From: Firmicutes bacterium UBA1422
Lineage (GTDB): Bacteria > Bacillota > Clostridia > Peptostreptococcales > Anaerovoracaceae
DNA length: 15,405 nucleotides
Assembly (NCBI GenBank): GCA_002304835.1
Contig: DBPK01000014.1
Location: 44,977-60,381 of the forward strand
Direction of reading: 5' to 3'
Both the position numbers and the translations under genes were made by a program. Below are positions 7,048 through 13,973 of the stretch, in pieces. Below the pieces are notes generated by a model. The model saw nothing but the letters and a program-made list of their open reading frames with translations. It had not been told where the DNA came from and did no database searches. Positions within the stretch are counted from its first letter, which is position 1, and the number at the start of each line of letters is the position of its first letter.

Positions 7048-7848
7048 ATGCTTACAGGGGAAAAAACCGATATGCACCTTCACACATGGTATTCCGATGG
7101 CAGAATGTCTCCGGAAGAGGTTGTGAGATATGCAAAGGAAAAAGGTTTGAACAAAATATCCATTACTGACCACGATGGGGTTTTCGGCATACCGGAGGCT
7201 CTGGAAGCGGGCAGAAAATACGGCATCGAATTAATACCGGGGATAGAACTGTCGGCTGCGGCTTCCGGAAAAGGAGTACATATCCTCGGTTATTTTATTG
7301 ACCATGAAAACAGGGAACTTCTGGAAGCATGCCAAAGGGCAAGGATCAATAGAGAAGAAAGAAACAAAAAACTTCTGGATGCTTTGAGGAAAAAAGGTTT
7401 TGGCCTTGAAACAAAGGATATGGTTTTCAGAGAAGGACAGGATTATTTAGGGAAGCCTCAGATTGTCAGGGCAATGGTGAACAAAGGATACATAAAATGC
7501 GAAAAAGATGCTTTTGCGCCGGGAGGCATATTTGAAGACAAGGAAATAAGACAGATCAAAAAAGAAAAAATAACAGATGCTTCGGCCATAAGTGTTATTA
7601 ATGGTGCGGGGGGGAAAGCGGTGCTGGCACACCCGGCCAAGATAAGACATATAGGCGAAAGAGAAAGCTCTGAATTCGCTGAAAATCTGGAGAAGCTTCT
7701 GAAGAAAATGAAAGATAAGGGACTCTTCGGACTTGAATGTATATATCCTGATCATTCAAAGAAAGAGATCCGGATGTTTATTGAAATAGCAGAAAAATTG
7801 GATCTGGTACCCACAAAAGGCTCGGATTTTCACGGAAACAACACTTGA
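7048..7848 (+). CDS. PHP-domain phosphoesterase (RNase AM / nucleotide phosphatase type)
   Basis: A 266-residue cytoplasmic metal-dependent phosphoesterase of the PHP superfamily, in the YciV/TrpH group. Studied relatives remove phosphate from 3',5'-nucleoside bisphosphates or trim 5' ends of RNA; which applies here is not decided by sequence. Metal-binding motifs are complete: MHLHTWYSDG (His10, His12, Asp17), TDHD (Asp41, His42), GIELS (Glu67), VHILGY (His78), LAHP (His195) and GSDFHG (Asp260, His262). The C-terminus ends four residues after the last motif, shorter than most relatives. ATG 7048 has AGGAGG at 7038-7043 and lies one base after the previous stop. The same frame is open from a TTG at 7015, which lacks such a site. 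Its position after a nucleoside importer suits a nucleotide-recycling job. Confidence 0.87.
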   Translation: MLTGEKTDMHLHTWYSDGRMSPEEVVRYAKEKGLNKISITDHDGVFGIPEALEAGRKYGIELIPGIELSAAASGKGVHILGYFIDHENRELLEACQRARINREERNKKLLDALRKKGFGLETKDMVFREGQDYLGKPQIVRAMVNKGYIKCEKDAFAPGGIFEDKEIRQIKKEKITDASAISVINGAGGKAVLAHPAKIRHIGERESSEFAENLEKLLKKMKDKGLFGLECIYPDHSKKEIRMFIEIAEKLDLVPTKGSDFHGNNT

Positions 7849-7956
7849 CAGAAAAGTGACATTGTTGTAACCTTTTGTTGTGATAAAACATAAAAGGTCG
7901 ACAGTAGGCCTTGGTTGTAAAATGTGAATAGTGATAAAAAAGAAAGAGGAGTACCG
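7849..7956 (+). other. Intergenic region before the first M23 gene, with an inverted repeat
   Basis: ACCTTTT at 7870-7876 pairs with AAAAGGT at 7892-7898, with a possible inner GTT/AAC extension. No T tract follows, so it is a poor terminator. TTGACA at 7845-7850 overlaps the upstream stop, but its 17-base partner (TAACCT, 7868-7873) is weak; TAAAAT at 7918-7923 is another -10 candidate without a good -35. A promoter for the next gene probably lies here but cannot be fixed. Confidence 0.35.
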
Positions 7957-9261
7957 ATGTTAAAAGAAAAGGTGATAAAGGCCGGATCATTTCTGGTCGT
8001 TACGATCAAACGACTTTTAACGGGGGCAGGGGATAGAATAAAAACAATAGACTTGGCAAAAGTCAAAGCTTTCTTGGCACCGACAGAAATAATAAAGAAT
8101 CTAAAAAGCAAGGTCCTTGACATAAAAAGGGCAGGCATAAAAGGCACAGCAGCCGGGATAAAAAACGGTCTGCGTTCCCTTTTGAATGAAACAGATATAT
8201 TTCATCTTACTTTACCACAAAAGAAAAAACTTGGAGGTTTCGCTGCGGTCATTTTTATTTTTTCCGTAACGGCAGGATGGGTATCGACTTCCCAGGCAAT
8301 CGACAGGCCTTTTGTATCTGCAGAAGGAAAAGTGATGGAAACCCCTTGGGTCATATCCGTTGACGGAGAAAAGAAGATAGTGGCACGGAGCAGGGATGCA
8401 GCCCGGCTTATCATGGACGGAGTAAAGCAGAATTACGTATGTGAAAAAAACCAGATCATAAATGTCAAAATAAAGGAAGATATAAAAGTCTGTGAAATGA
8501 ACATAAAAAACGGCCAGCAGGAACCTGATATATGCGATATAGATGAAGGGATATGCCGGATCACAGAAGAAAACGCAGTAACGGTTGCGGCAAAGGAAAT
8601 ATGCACTGCAAAAAAAGAAACAAAATATAAAACGATATACAAAAAAACCGATTCTCTTCCGGCGGGAACAAAAAAAGTAAAGACCCAGGGATCCAAAGGA
8701 GAAAAAGAGGTGGTTACTGAACTTATAAAAGAGAACGGCAAGGTGATCGAAAAAGAAGTGCTGGACGAACAGACGATAAAAAAAGCAAAGGCTAAAGTCG
8801 TGCTTGTGGGCACTGCTGAAAGTTCCTCATCATCATCTTCATATTCTTCCGGTTCTTCATACTCAAGCTCAGGAGGCTCTATAGATAATTACAGCGGTAC
8901 ACTGGGCAGACCTCTTTCGAACATGAGACGTCTTTCTTCATTCGGTATGAGATGGGGAAGGATGCATTACGGAATCGACCTGGGCGGAGGCATGGGGACT
9001 CCCATTTATGCATCCGAGAGCGGAAAAGTCACACAGGCTTGTTACTCGGGTACATATGGACTTATTGTAAAAATAAGCCACGGAGGCGGACTTGAGACAA
9101 GATATGCACACTGCAGCAAGGTACACGTAAAAGTCGGACAAAAGGTTTCCAGGGGTCAGAAGATCGCTTCCATGGGAGCAACGGGAAATGCCAGAGGAAC
9201 ACATCTCCATTACGAAGTAAGAGTTAACGGCGTAGCCAAAAATCCTTTCAATTATCTGTGA
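7957..9261 (+). CDS. Membrane-anchored G5 + M23 peptidoglycan endopeptidase
   Basis: A 434-residue cell-wall hydrolase, probably held in the membrane and cutting peptide cross-bridges. In order: a basic cytoplasmic region of about 90 residues with no recognised domain, a membrane helix near 93-112, an extracellular region of the kind common in clostridial M23 proteins (about 119-207), a G5 domain (about 208-286), a serine-rich linker (289-309), and an M23 LytM/lysostaphin-type domain (about 320-434). The active site is complete: His337 and Asp341 (HYGID), His385 (AHC), His416 and His418 (HLH). Seven cysteines lie outside the membrane, unusual for this setting. ATG 7957 follows AGAGGAG at 7945-7951; a GTG at 7924 in frame lacks such support. 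The next gene is a shorter paralog, so this is a tandem duplication. Bond specificity cannot be read from the sequence. Confidence 0.9.
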   Translation: MLKEKVIKAGSFLVVTIKRLLTGAGDRIKTIDLAKVKAFLAPTEIIKNLKSKVLDIKRAGIKGTAAGIKNGLRSLLNETDIFHLTLPQKKKLGGFAAVIFIFSVTAGWVSTSQAIDRPFVSAEGKVMETPWVISVDGEKKIVARSRDAARLIMDGVKQNYVCEKNQIINVKIKEDIKVCEMNIKNGQQEPDICDIDEGICRITEENAVTVAAKEICTAKKETKYKTIYKKTDSLPAGTKKVKTQGSKGEKEVVTELIKENGKVIEKEVLDEQTIKKAKAKVVLVGTAESSSSSSSYSSGSSYSSSGGSIDNYSGTLGRPLSNMRRLSSFGMRWGRMHYGIDLGGGMGTPIYASESGKVTQACYSGTYGLIVKISHGGGLETRYAHCSKVHVKVGQKVSRGQKIASMGATGNARGTHLHYEVRVNGVAKNPFNYL

Positions 9262-9265
9262 TTTA

Positions 9266-9294
9266 TTGATTATGCCAATTCGATAATGTATAAT
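9266..9294 (+). promoter_or_regulatory. Sigma-A-type promoter of the second M23 gene
   Basis: TTGATT at 9266-9271 and TATAAT at 9289-9294 are separated by 17 bases. It begins four bases after the stop codon of the first M23 gene, so the second paralog can be expressed on its own. Confidence 0.7.
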
Positions 9295-9297
9295 ATT

Positions 9298-9322
9298 CCA
9301 GACAGGTGTAAAACCTGTCTGG
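9298..9322 (+). repeat. Ten-base-pair hairpin at the expected transcript start
   Basis: CCAGACAGGT (9298-9307) pairs perfectly with ACCTGTCTGG (9313-9322) around a five-base loop. It begins four bases after the -10 hexamer, so it spans the likely +1 site. The following bases (ACTTGTATTT) are a poor T tract. It may be an operator, a 5' stem protecting the mRNA, or a weak terminator for the upstream gene. Confidence 0.65.
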
Positions 9323-9363
9323 ACTTGTATTTGAACAGACATATAACATAAAGGGAGCGATTG

Positions 9364-10392
9364 ATGAATTTAATAAAAGTTAATCACAAAAAGAGGATAG
9401 TAGTAGCGACACTTATTGTTTTTGTTTTTTCTATTGCATTGGGATGGCTGATTACCGGGGGACCCATTGATAGACCGCTGGTAACGGCAACGGGGCAGGT
9501 GATGCAGCATCCTTGGGTAATAAAAGTGGAAGGCAAAAAAGCTGCGATCCTTTCCGGCGAAGAAGCAGCCCGGCTTGCGATCGAAGGAATAAAAAAACAG
9601 TATGTTTCCGAAGAAAACAAAATACTTTTCCTGAAGTTCAAAGAAGAAGTGAAAATTGAGAGACTTGATGCAGATAACGGATGTAACACACCAGAACTTT
9701 TGAATATAGACGAAGCAATAGTAAAGCTTACAGAGGGAAAGGATCCCCTGACAGTGATTTCGGGAGAATTGTGTGAGGATATCAAGATCACCAAATGTAA
9801 AACAATCAGAAAAAATGTGACATCCCTTGAAGCAGGCACAGAGAAGATAAAGAAAAACGGTTGTAGCGGCAAAACAGAAATAAAGACAAAAATAATAAAA
9901 GAAAACGGCAAAGTTTTAAGCAAAGAAATAATCGAAAAGAACGTTTTGACAAAGGCCAGCAGTAAAGTGATACTTGTGGGTACTGCGGGAGCCGATCTTA
10001 AAAACACAGGATCCGGTGAGTTCGGCAAGCCACTTTCCTCAATGAACGTTATATCGGGATTCGGACCAAGAGGCGGAGCTTTTCATGACGGCATAGATAT
10101 AGGAGCCGGATACGGGGCTGCTATCTACGCGTCACAAAGCGGTTATGTGCTCCAAGCGGGAGAATCAGGGTATGGATGGGGAATAATAGTAAAGGTAAGG
10201 CACAGAAACGGCATGACTACCGTATATGCCCACTGTCAGTCAGTTAATGTCAAAGCAGGGCAATCCGTAAAGAGAGGTCAGAAAATAGCTGAAGTCGGTT
10301 CCAGCGGAAACGCTTCAACTCCCCATCTTCATTTTGAGATATGGAGGGGATCCAGCCTTTCCACAGCGGTTGATCCAATGAAATACCTATAG
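9364..10392 (+). CDS. Membrane-anchored G5 + M23 endopeptidase, paralog of upstream gene
   Basis: A 342-residue cell-wall hydrolase built like the gene before it but without the long cytoplasmic front: ten mostly basic residues, a membrane helix (about 11-30), an extracellular region (about 36-128), a G5 domain (about 129-207), and an M23 domain (about 219-342). Catalytic residues are all present: His241 and Asp245 (HDGID), His290 (AHC), His321 and His323 (HLH). The two proteins share IDRP, VMxxPWVI, the SKEIIEK/EKEVLDE type G5 end and K-V-x-LVGTA, which shows common descent; the serine linker is missing here. ATG 9364 is chosen over TTG 9361 because GGGAG at 9353-9357 is better spaced from it. 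The last codons and stop are part of a 26-bp tandem duplication. Confidence 0.9.
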   Translation: MNLIKVNHKKRIVVATLIVFVFSIALGWLITGGPIDRPLVTATGQVMQHPWVIKVEGKKAAILSGEEAARLAIEGIKKQYVSEENKILFLKFKEEVKIERLDADNGCNTPELLNIDEAIVKLTEGKDPLTVISGELCEDIKITKCKTIRKNVTSLEAGTEKIKKNGCSGKTEIKTKIIKENGKVLSKEIIEKNVLTKASSKVILVGTAGADLKNTGSGEFGKPLSSMNVISGFGPRGGAFHDGIDIGAGYGAAIYASQSGYVLQAGESGYGWGIIVKVRHRNGMTTVYAHCQSVNVKAGQSVKRGQKIAEVGSSGNASTPHLHFEIWRGSSLSTAVDPMKYL

Positions 10393-10415
10393 CGGTCGAT
10401 CCAATGAATACCTAT
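10365..10415 (+). repeat. Tandem duplication across the stop codon of the second M23 gene
   Basis: The 26 bases at 10365-10390 are repeated directly at 10391-10415 with one substitution (T to C) and one base missing. The M23 stop TAG (10390-10392) uses the last base of copy one and the first two of copy two. Copy two is followed by AAAAA, so before duplication the same reading frame would have ended in TAA with an unchanged protein. Confidence 0.9.
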
Positions 10416-10493
10416 AAAAAACCGGGCATTACGAAAATCTATAACTAAAAGTTTGATATACGGGGGATAAGTGTATCAGTGGGGATATAAATA
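10393..10493 (+). other. Intergenic region before cysE
   Basis: It holds the second copy of the small duplication, then AT-rich sequence. No T-tract terminator, T-box leader or confident promoter is seen; the region is too short for a T-box. TTGATA at 10453-10458 has only a weak downstream partner (TATCAG, 10474-10479). GGGGA at 10481-10485 is the cysE ribosome binding site. Confidence 0.4.
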
Positions 10494-11159
10494 ATGGCTT
10501 TTTTTAAAACCACAAGAGAAGATATAAAAACGGTACTTGAAAAAGATCCGGCCGCCAGGACAGGATTTGAGGTTTTGCTGTGCTGTCCGGGAATATGGGC
10601 AAGGATGTGGCATATACCGGCGCATTTTCTGTATAAGCACAACATCAAACTTCTGGCCAGAATAATTTCTCAGATGACAAGATTTTTTACCGGGATAGAA
10701 ATACATCCCGGAGCCACCATCGGAAGAAGATGCTTCATTGATCACGGCATGGCTGTGGTCATCGGGGAAACCGCTGAAATCGGAGATGATGTTTCCATAT
10801 ATCAGGGAGTGACCCTGGGAGGTACCGGCAAGGATACGGGCAAACGGCATCCCACCATCGGTGACAGAGTGATAGTGAGTTCAGGGGCAAAGGTCCTTGG
10901 TCCCTTCAAAGTGGGAAACGATGTAAAGATAGGAGCCGGATCGGTAGTGCTCAAAGAAGTGCCCGACGGATGCACAGTGGTGGGAGTTCCGGGAATAATA
11001 GTAAAGAGACCGGGACAGCATACTGAAGAAATGAATCAGGTGGATCTTCCGGACCCAACCACAGTTGAAATGGAATGCCTGAGAAGACGTATAGTAATGC
11101 TTGAACAAAAAGTTAAGGAGCTGGAAAATGAAAGTATACAACACTCTGACGAGAAGTAA
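10494..11159 (+). CDS. cysE: Serine O-acetyltransferase
   Basis: A 221-residue cytoplasmic enzyme that transfers acetyl from acetyl-CoA to serine, giving O-acetylserine, the first step of cysteine synthesis. The N-terminal helical part (about 1-65) is the short type found in Firmicutes, with FEVLLCCPGIWARMWHIPAH. The left-handed beta-helix of hexapeptide repeats follows, with HPGATIGRRCFIDHGMAVVI starting at His71, catalytic Asp83-His84, and His119 in GKRHP. The C-terminal tail after about residue 170 is charged and may be coiled coil. ATG 10494 follows GGGGA. The gene ends 32 bases inside cysS, so the two are translationally linked; this cysE-cysS order joins cysteine synthesis to its use in tRNA charging. 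Confidence 0.95.
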   Translation: MAFFKTTREDIKTVLEKDPAARTGFEVLLCCPGIWARMWHIPAHFLYKHNIKLLARIISQMTRFFTGIEIHPGATIGRRCFIDHGMAVVIGETAEIGDDVSIYQGVTLGGTGKDTGKRHPTIGDRVIVSSGAKVLGPFKVGNDVKIGAGSVVLKEVPDGCTVVGVPGIIVKRPGQHTEEMNQVDLPDPTTVEMECLRRRIVMLEQKVKELENESIQHSDEK

Positions 11160-12549
11160 GGAAGAATTTATTCCCACTGACAGCAGTGAGATCAAAATAT
11201 ATGTTTGCGGACCAACGGTATATAACTATTTTCATATCGGTAATGCGAGACCTTTTGTTGTTTTTGATACCCTTAGAAAATATCTCCAATACAGGGGAGA
11301 AAAAGTCCGGTTCGTTCAGAACTTCACCGATGTGGACGATAAGATAATAAACAAGGCAAAAGAAGAAGGAGTAACTGCCTCTGAGATAAGCGAAAAGTAC
11401 ATCGAAGAGTATTACAAAGATGCAAAGGCTCTGAACGTGGCAAGGGCAGATTTCCATCCGAAAGTAACAGAAAATATTGATGAGATAATAAAATTCGTAA
11501 AAGATCTTGTAGACAAGGGATATGCTTATGAGGTAGACGGAGATGTTTATTTCAGTGCAAGAAAATTCAAAGGATACGGTAAACTTTCAAAACAGAACAT
11601 AGAGGATCTGGAATCGGGTGCCAGGATAATGGTGGAAGAAAAGAAAAAAGACCCGCTGGATTTTGCCCTCTGGAAAGCAAGAAAACATGATGATGAAATA
11701 GCATGGGATTCGCCCTGGGGCATGGGAAGGCCCGGTTGGCACATTGAGTGTTCCACCATGTCAAAAAAATATCTTGGAGACACAATTGATCTGCATGCGG
11801 GGGGACAGGATCTTACATTTCCTCATCACGAAAACGAAGTCGCCCAGTCAGAGGCCCATAACGGCAAACCTTTCGCAAAATACTGGATGCATAACGGCTA
11901 CATAACCATAGACAATGAGAAAATGTCCAAATCCAAGGGCAACTTTTTTACTGTAAGAGATATTCTGAGATCCTACAGCGGAGAGGTCATAAGATTTTTT
12001 CTTCTTTCCGGGCATTACAGGAGTCCCATAAATTTCAGTGATGAACTTATGGAACAGGCAAAGAACAGTCTGGAAAGGATAAAAAATGCAAGTCTTAATC
12101 TGAAGCATATGATCAAAAACAGCATTGGCACCATTACGGAAGAAGAAAAAAAGAAAATAGAAGGCATGGATAAATACAGGCAGATGTTCATATCCGCCAT
12201 GGATGACGACCTTAACACAGCTGATGGCATCACAGCGGTATTTGAGCTGATCACCGAAATAAATACGGCAATCAAGCAGGGCACCAGCAGAGAATTTGCA
12301 GAGAAGTGCCTTGAAACACTTATGGAATTCTGCAATATTTTGGGATTTTTGCAAGACGGCCAGGAAGAAGATGATACGATCGATCCTGAGATAGAAAAGT
12401 TGATTGAGGAGCGTGGGTTGGCCAGACAGAACAAAGATTTTGCCCGGGCAGATGAAATAAGGGATATGCTGAAGGCTAAGGGTATCACTCTGAAAGACAC
12501 TCCCCAGGGAGTCCAGATAATAAAGGAGCAAGGCGGTAATGACCACTGA
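11128..12549 (+). CDS. cysS: Cysteinyl-tRNA synthetase
   Basis: A 473-residue class I aminoacyl-tRNA synthetase that loads cysteine onto tRNA-Cys. The nucleotide-binding motifs are HIGN (36-39) and KMSKS (265-269). Zinc ligands that choose cysteine appear as Cys27 (YVCGPTVYNY), Cys208 (HIECSTMS), His233 and Glu237 (FPHHENE). The C-terminal part (about 320-473) is the helical anticodon-binding region. Length is normal. The frame is open from 11101, but ATG 11128 has AAGGAG at 11115-11120 and gives the family's usual MKVYNTLTR beginning. It overlaps cysE by 32 bases and mrnC by 11. Confidence 0.97.
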   Translation: MKVYNTLTRSKEEFIPTDSSEIKIYVCGPTVYNYFHIGNARPFVVFDTLRKYLQYRGEKVRFVQNFTDVDDKIINKAKEEGVTASEISEKYIEEYYKDAKALNVARADFHPKVTENIDEIIKFVKDLVDKGYAYEVDGDVYFSARKFKGYGKLSKQNIEDLESGARIMVEEKKKDPLDFALWKARKHDDEIAWDSPWGMGRPGWHIECSTMSKKYLGDTIDLHAGGQDLTFPHHENEVAQSEAHNGKPFAKYWMHNGYITIDNEKMSKSKGNFFTVRDILRSYSGEVIRFFLLSGHYRSPINFSDELMEQAKNSLERIKNASLNLKHMIKNSIGTITEEEKKKIEGMDKYRQMFISAMDDDLNTADGITAVFELITEINTAIKQGTSREFAEKCLETLMEFCNILGFLQDGQEEDDTIDPEIEKLIEERGLARQNKDFARADEIRDMLKAKGITLKDTPQGVQIIKEQGGNDH

Positions 12550-12934
12550 CCTTTTAAACAGGGATACAACGGCACTGGCTTTTGTTGGAGATGCCGTTCA
12601 AGAACTCTACATAAGAAAGATGCTTTTTGAGAAAGGTCCACAGAAAACAAGCAGGATGCATAAGAATGCCGTTATGCATGTGAGAGCAGATGGTCAGGCA
12701 AAGGCCATAAAAGAGATATTTGAAGATCTTAACGAAGACGAGAAGGCGCTGGTCAAAAGGGCCCGCAACAGACGAAGCACCAGCAGGCCACAAAATGCGG
12801 CTCCTTTGACATATAAATGGGCTACGGCATTTGAAGCACTTATAGGATATCTTTATCTTAGAGGAGATTCAAAAAGGCTGGAGGAAATACTAGGAAAGGC
12901 GGTCGACTGTATTGTCGAAGAAAACCAGAAATAA
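12539..12934 (+). CDS. mrnC: Mini-ribonuclease III
   Basis: A 131-residue RNase III-fold nuclease without a double-stranded RNA-binding domain. In Bacillus, Mini-III matures 23S rRNA by cutting its terminal stem. Recognised by AFVGDAVQELYIR (catalytic Asp18), RNRRSTSRPQNA, and ATAFEALIGYLYL (catalytic Glu99). The length is typical. The start ATG overlaps the end of cysS by 11 bases, and AAGGAG sits upstream within cysS. It lies directly after cysS and before rlmB, which also acts on 23S rRNA, as in other Clostridia. Confidence 0.95.
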   Translation: MTTDLLNRDTTALAFVGDAVQELYIRKMLFEKGPQKTSRMHKNAVMHVRADGQAKAIKEIFEDLNEDEKALVKRARNRRSTSRPQNAAPLTYKWATAFEALIGYLYLRGDSKRLEEILGKAVDCIVEENQK

Positions 12935-13121
12935 ATTCCGGGATATGGTGGGCGACTACTATATTACCAACAGGGAAGTCGATAAAGAAAACAGAAGGCG
13001 CCGGGAGGAAGCAAAGAAAACAGGCGAAGAAAAAAAATCCTGGTCCCCGACGGAAAAAGTCCTTCTGGTGATAATAGTAATAGGAGCCATAGGAATAGTT
13101 ATCAAATATTTAGTTTTTTAG
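12912..13121 (+). CDS. Small tail-anchored membrane protein, unknown function
   Basis: A 69-residue frame that I do not recognise. The first 45 residues are very charged (MSKKTRNK, then ENRRRREEAKK and GEEKKS). A single hydrophobic helix, VLLVIIVIGAIGIVIKYLVF, runs to the C-terminus, suggesting a cytoplasmic head anchored by its tail. The start is uncertain: TTG 12912 lies 23 bases inside mrnC with AAAGGCGG shortly upstream, while ATG 12945 would shorten the protein by 11 residues but has no well-spaced site. The frame fills the gap between mrnC and thyA exactly, ending 10 bases before the thyA ATG, which favours a real gene. Confidence 0.6.
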   Translation: MSKKTRNKFRDMVGDYYITNREVDKENRRRREEAKKTGEEKKSWSPTEKVLLVIIVIGAIGIVIKYLVF

Positions 13122-13131
13122 GAGGCACAAT

Positions 13132-13962
13132 ATGAGCAGGGCTGACAGATTGTTTATTGACATGTGTGAAGATATACTTCAAAACGGATTTTCCACAGAG
13201 GGGCAAGAAGTAAGGGCAAGATGGGAAGATGGTACACCGGCCCATACAATAAAAAAATTCGGTGTTATAAACAGGTATGATCTGTCCCGGGAGTTCCCCG
13301 CATTGACCCTAAGGCCTACAGCGATCAAGTCTGCAGTGGATGAGCTTCTTTGGATATGGCAAAAGAAATCCAATAATATAAATGATCTTAATTCACATAT
13401 ATGGGATCAGTGGGCCGATGAGGAAGGATCCATAGGAAAGGCATACGGCTATCAGCTGGGAGTCAAATATAGATTTGCCCAGGGAGAAATGGATCAGGTG
13501 GACAATGTGATATGGCAGCTCAAGAACCAGCCCTATTCCAGACGCATAATGACAAATATATTCAATTTTCGGGATCTGTTGGAAATGGGACTGGAACCAT
13601 GCGCATATTCCATGACCTTCAATGTTACAGGCGATAAACTGAATGCCATATTGAACCAGCGTTCCCAGGATATCCTTGCGGCGAATAACTGGAATGTGGT
13701 CCAGTATTCCGTGCTGGTGCACATGCTTGCCCAGGTCACTGGATTCAAAGCAGGAGAGCTGGTGCATGTGATATCGGATGCACATATTTATGACAGGCAT
13801 ATACCGATCATAAAAGAGCTTATAAAACGACCCGTTTACCCGGCACCAAAATTCAAACTGGATCCAAACATAAAAGATTTCTATGAGTTCAAAACAGAAC
13901 ATGTGATAATAGAGGACTATGAAAAAAACCCCCAGATAAAGGGGATACCAATAGCAGTATAA
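13132..13962 (+). CDS. thyA: Thymidylate synthase (ThyA type)
   Basis: A 276-residue enzyme that methylates dUMP to dTMP with methylene-tetrahydrofolate, releasing dihydrofolate. Key sites are Arg137-Arg138 (PYSRRIM), catalytic Cys157 in LEPCAYS, NQRSQD at 175-180, Asn188, and DAHIYDRH (His218, Tyr220) for dUMP binding. The residue after the catalytic cysteine is Ala instead of the usual His of PPCH, and the cofactor-side sequence ARWEDGTPAHTIKKFG differs from the classical DRTGTGT form; both look like a divergent ThyA branch, not damage, since the frame is intact. AGGAGG at 13120-13125 precedes the ATG. Its partner folA follows 11 bases later, making a complete thymidylate cycle. Confidence 0.93.
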   Translation: MSRADRLFIDMCEDILQNGFSTEGQEVRARWEDGTPAHTIKKFGVINRYDLSREFPALTLRPTAIKSAVDELLWIWQKKSNNINDLNSHIWDQWADEEGSIGKAYGYQLGVKYRFAQGEMDQVDNVIWQLKNQPYSRRIMTNIFNFRDLLEMGLEPCAYSMTFNVTGDKLNAILNQRSQDILAANNWNVVQYSVLVHMLAQVTGFKAGELVHVISDAHIYDRHIPIIKELIKRPVYPAPKFKLDPNIKDFYEFKTEHVIIEDYEKNPQIKGIPIAV

Positions 13963-13973
13963 GGAGACTTTCC

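Noticed and set aside
7870..7898. Inverted repeat as terminator of the nucleoside operon
   Set aside because: The stem is AT-rich and no T tract follows it, so it does not meet the usual terminator pattern.
7866..7928. WalR-type operator (TGTAAC and TGTAAA) before the first M23 gene
   Set aside because: WalR sites need two hexamers spaced by five bases. The two best matches are about 50 bases apart and their correctly spaced partners do not fit.
8821..8880. Serine-codon repeat as a genomic microsatellite
   Set aside because: The repeats of TCA/TCT/TCC triplets are explained by a flexible serine-rich linker between the G5 and M23 domains.
10393..10493. Cysteine T-box leader before cysE
   Set aside because: The gap is about 100 bases, too short for a T-box, and neither a T-box sequence nor an antiterminator/terminator pair is seen.
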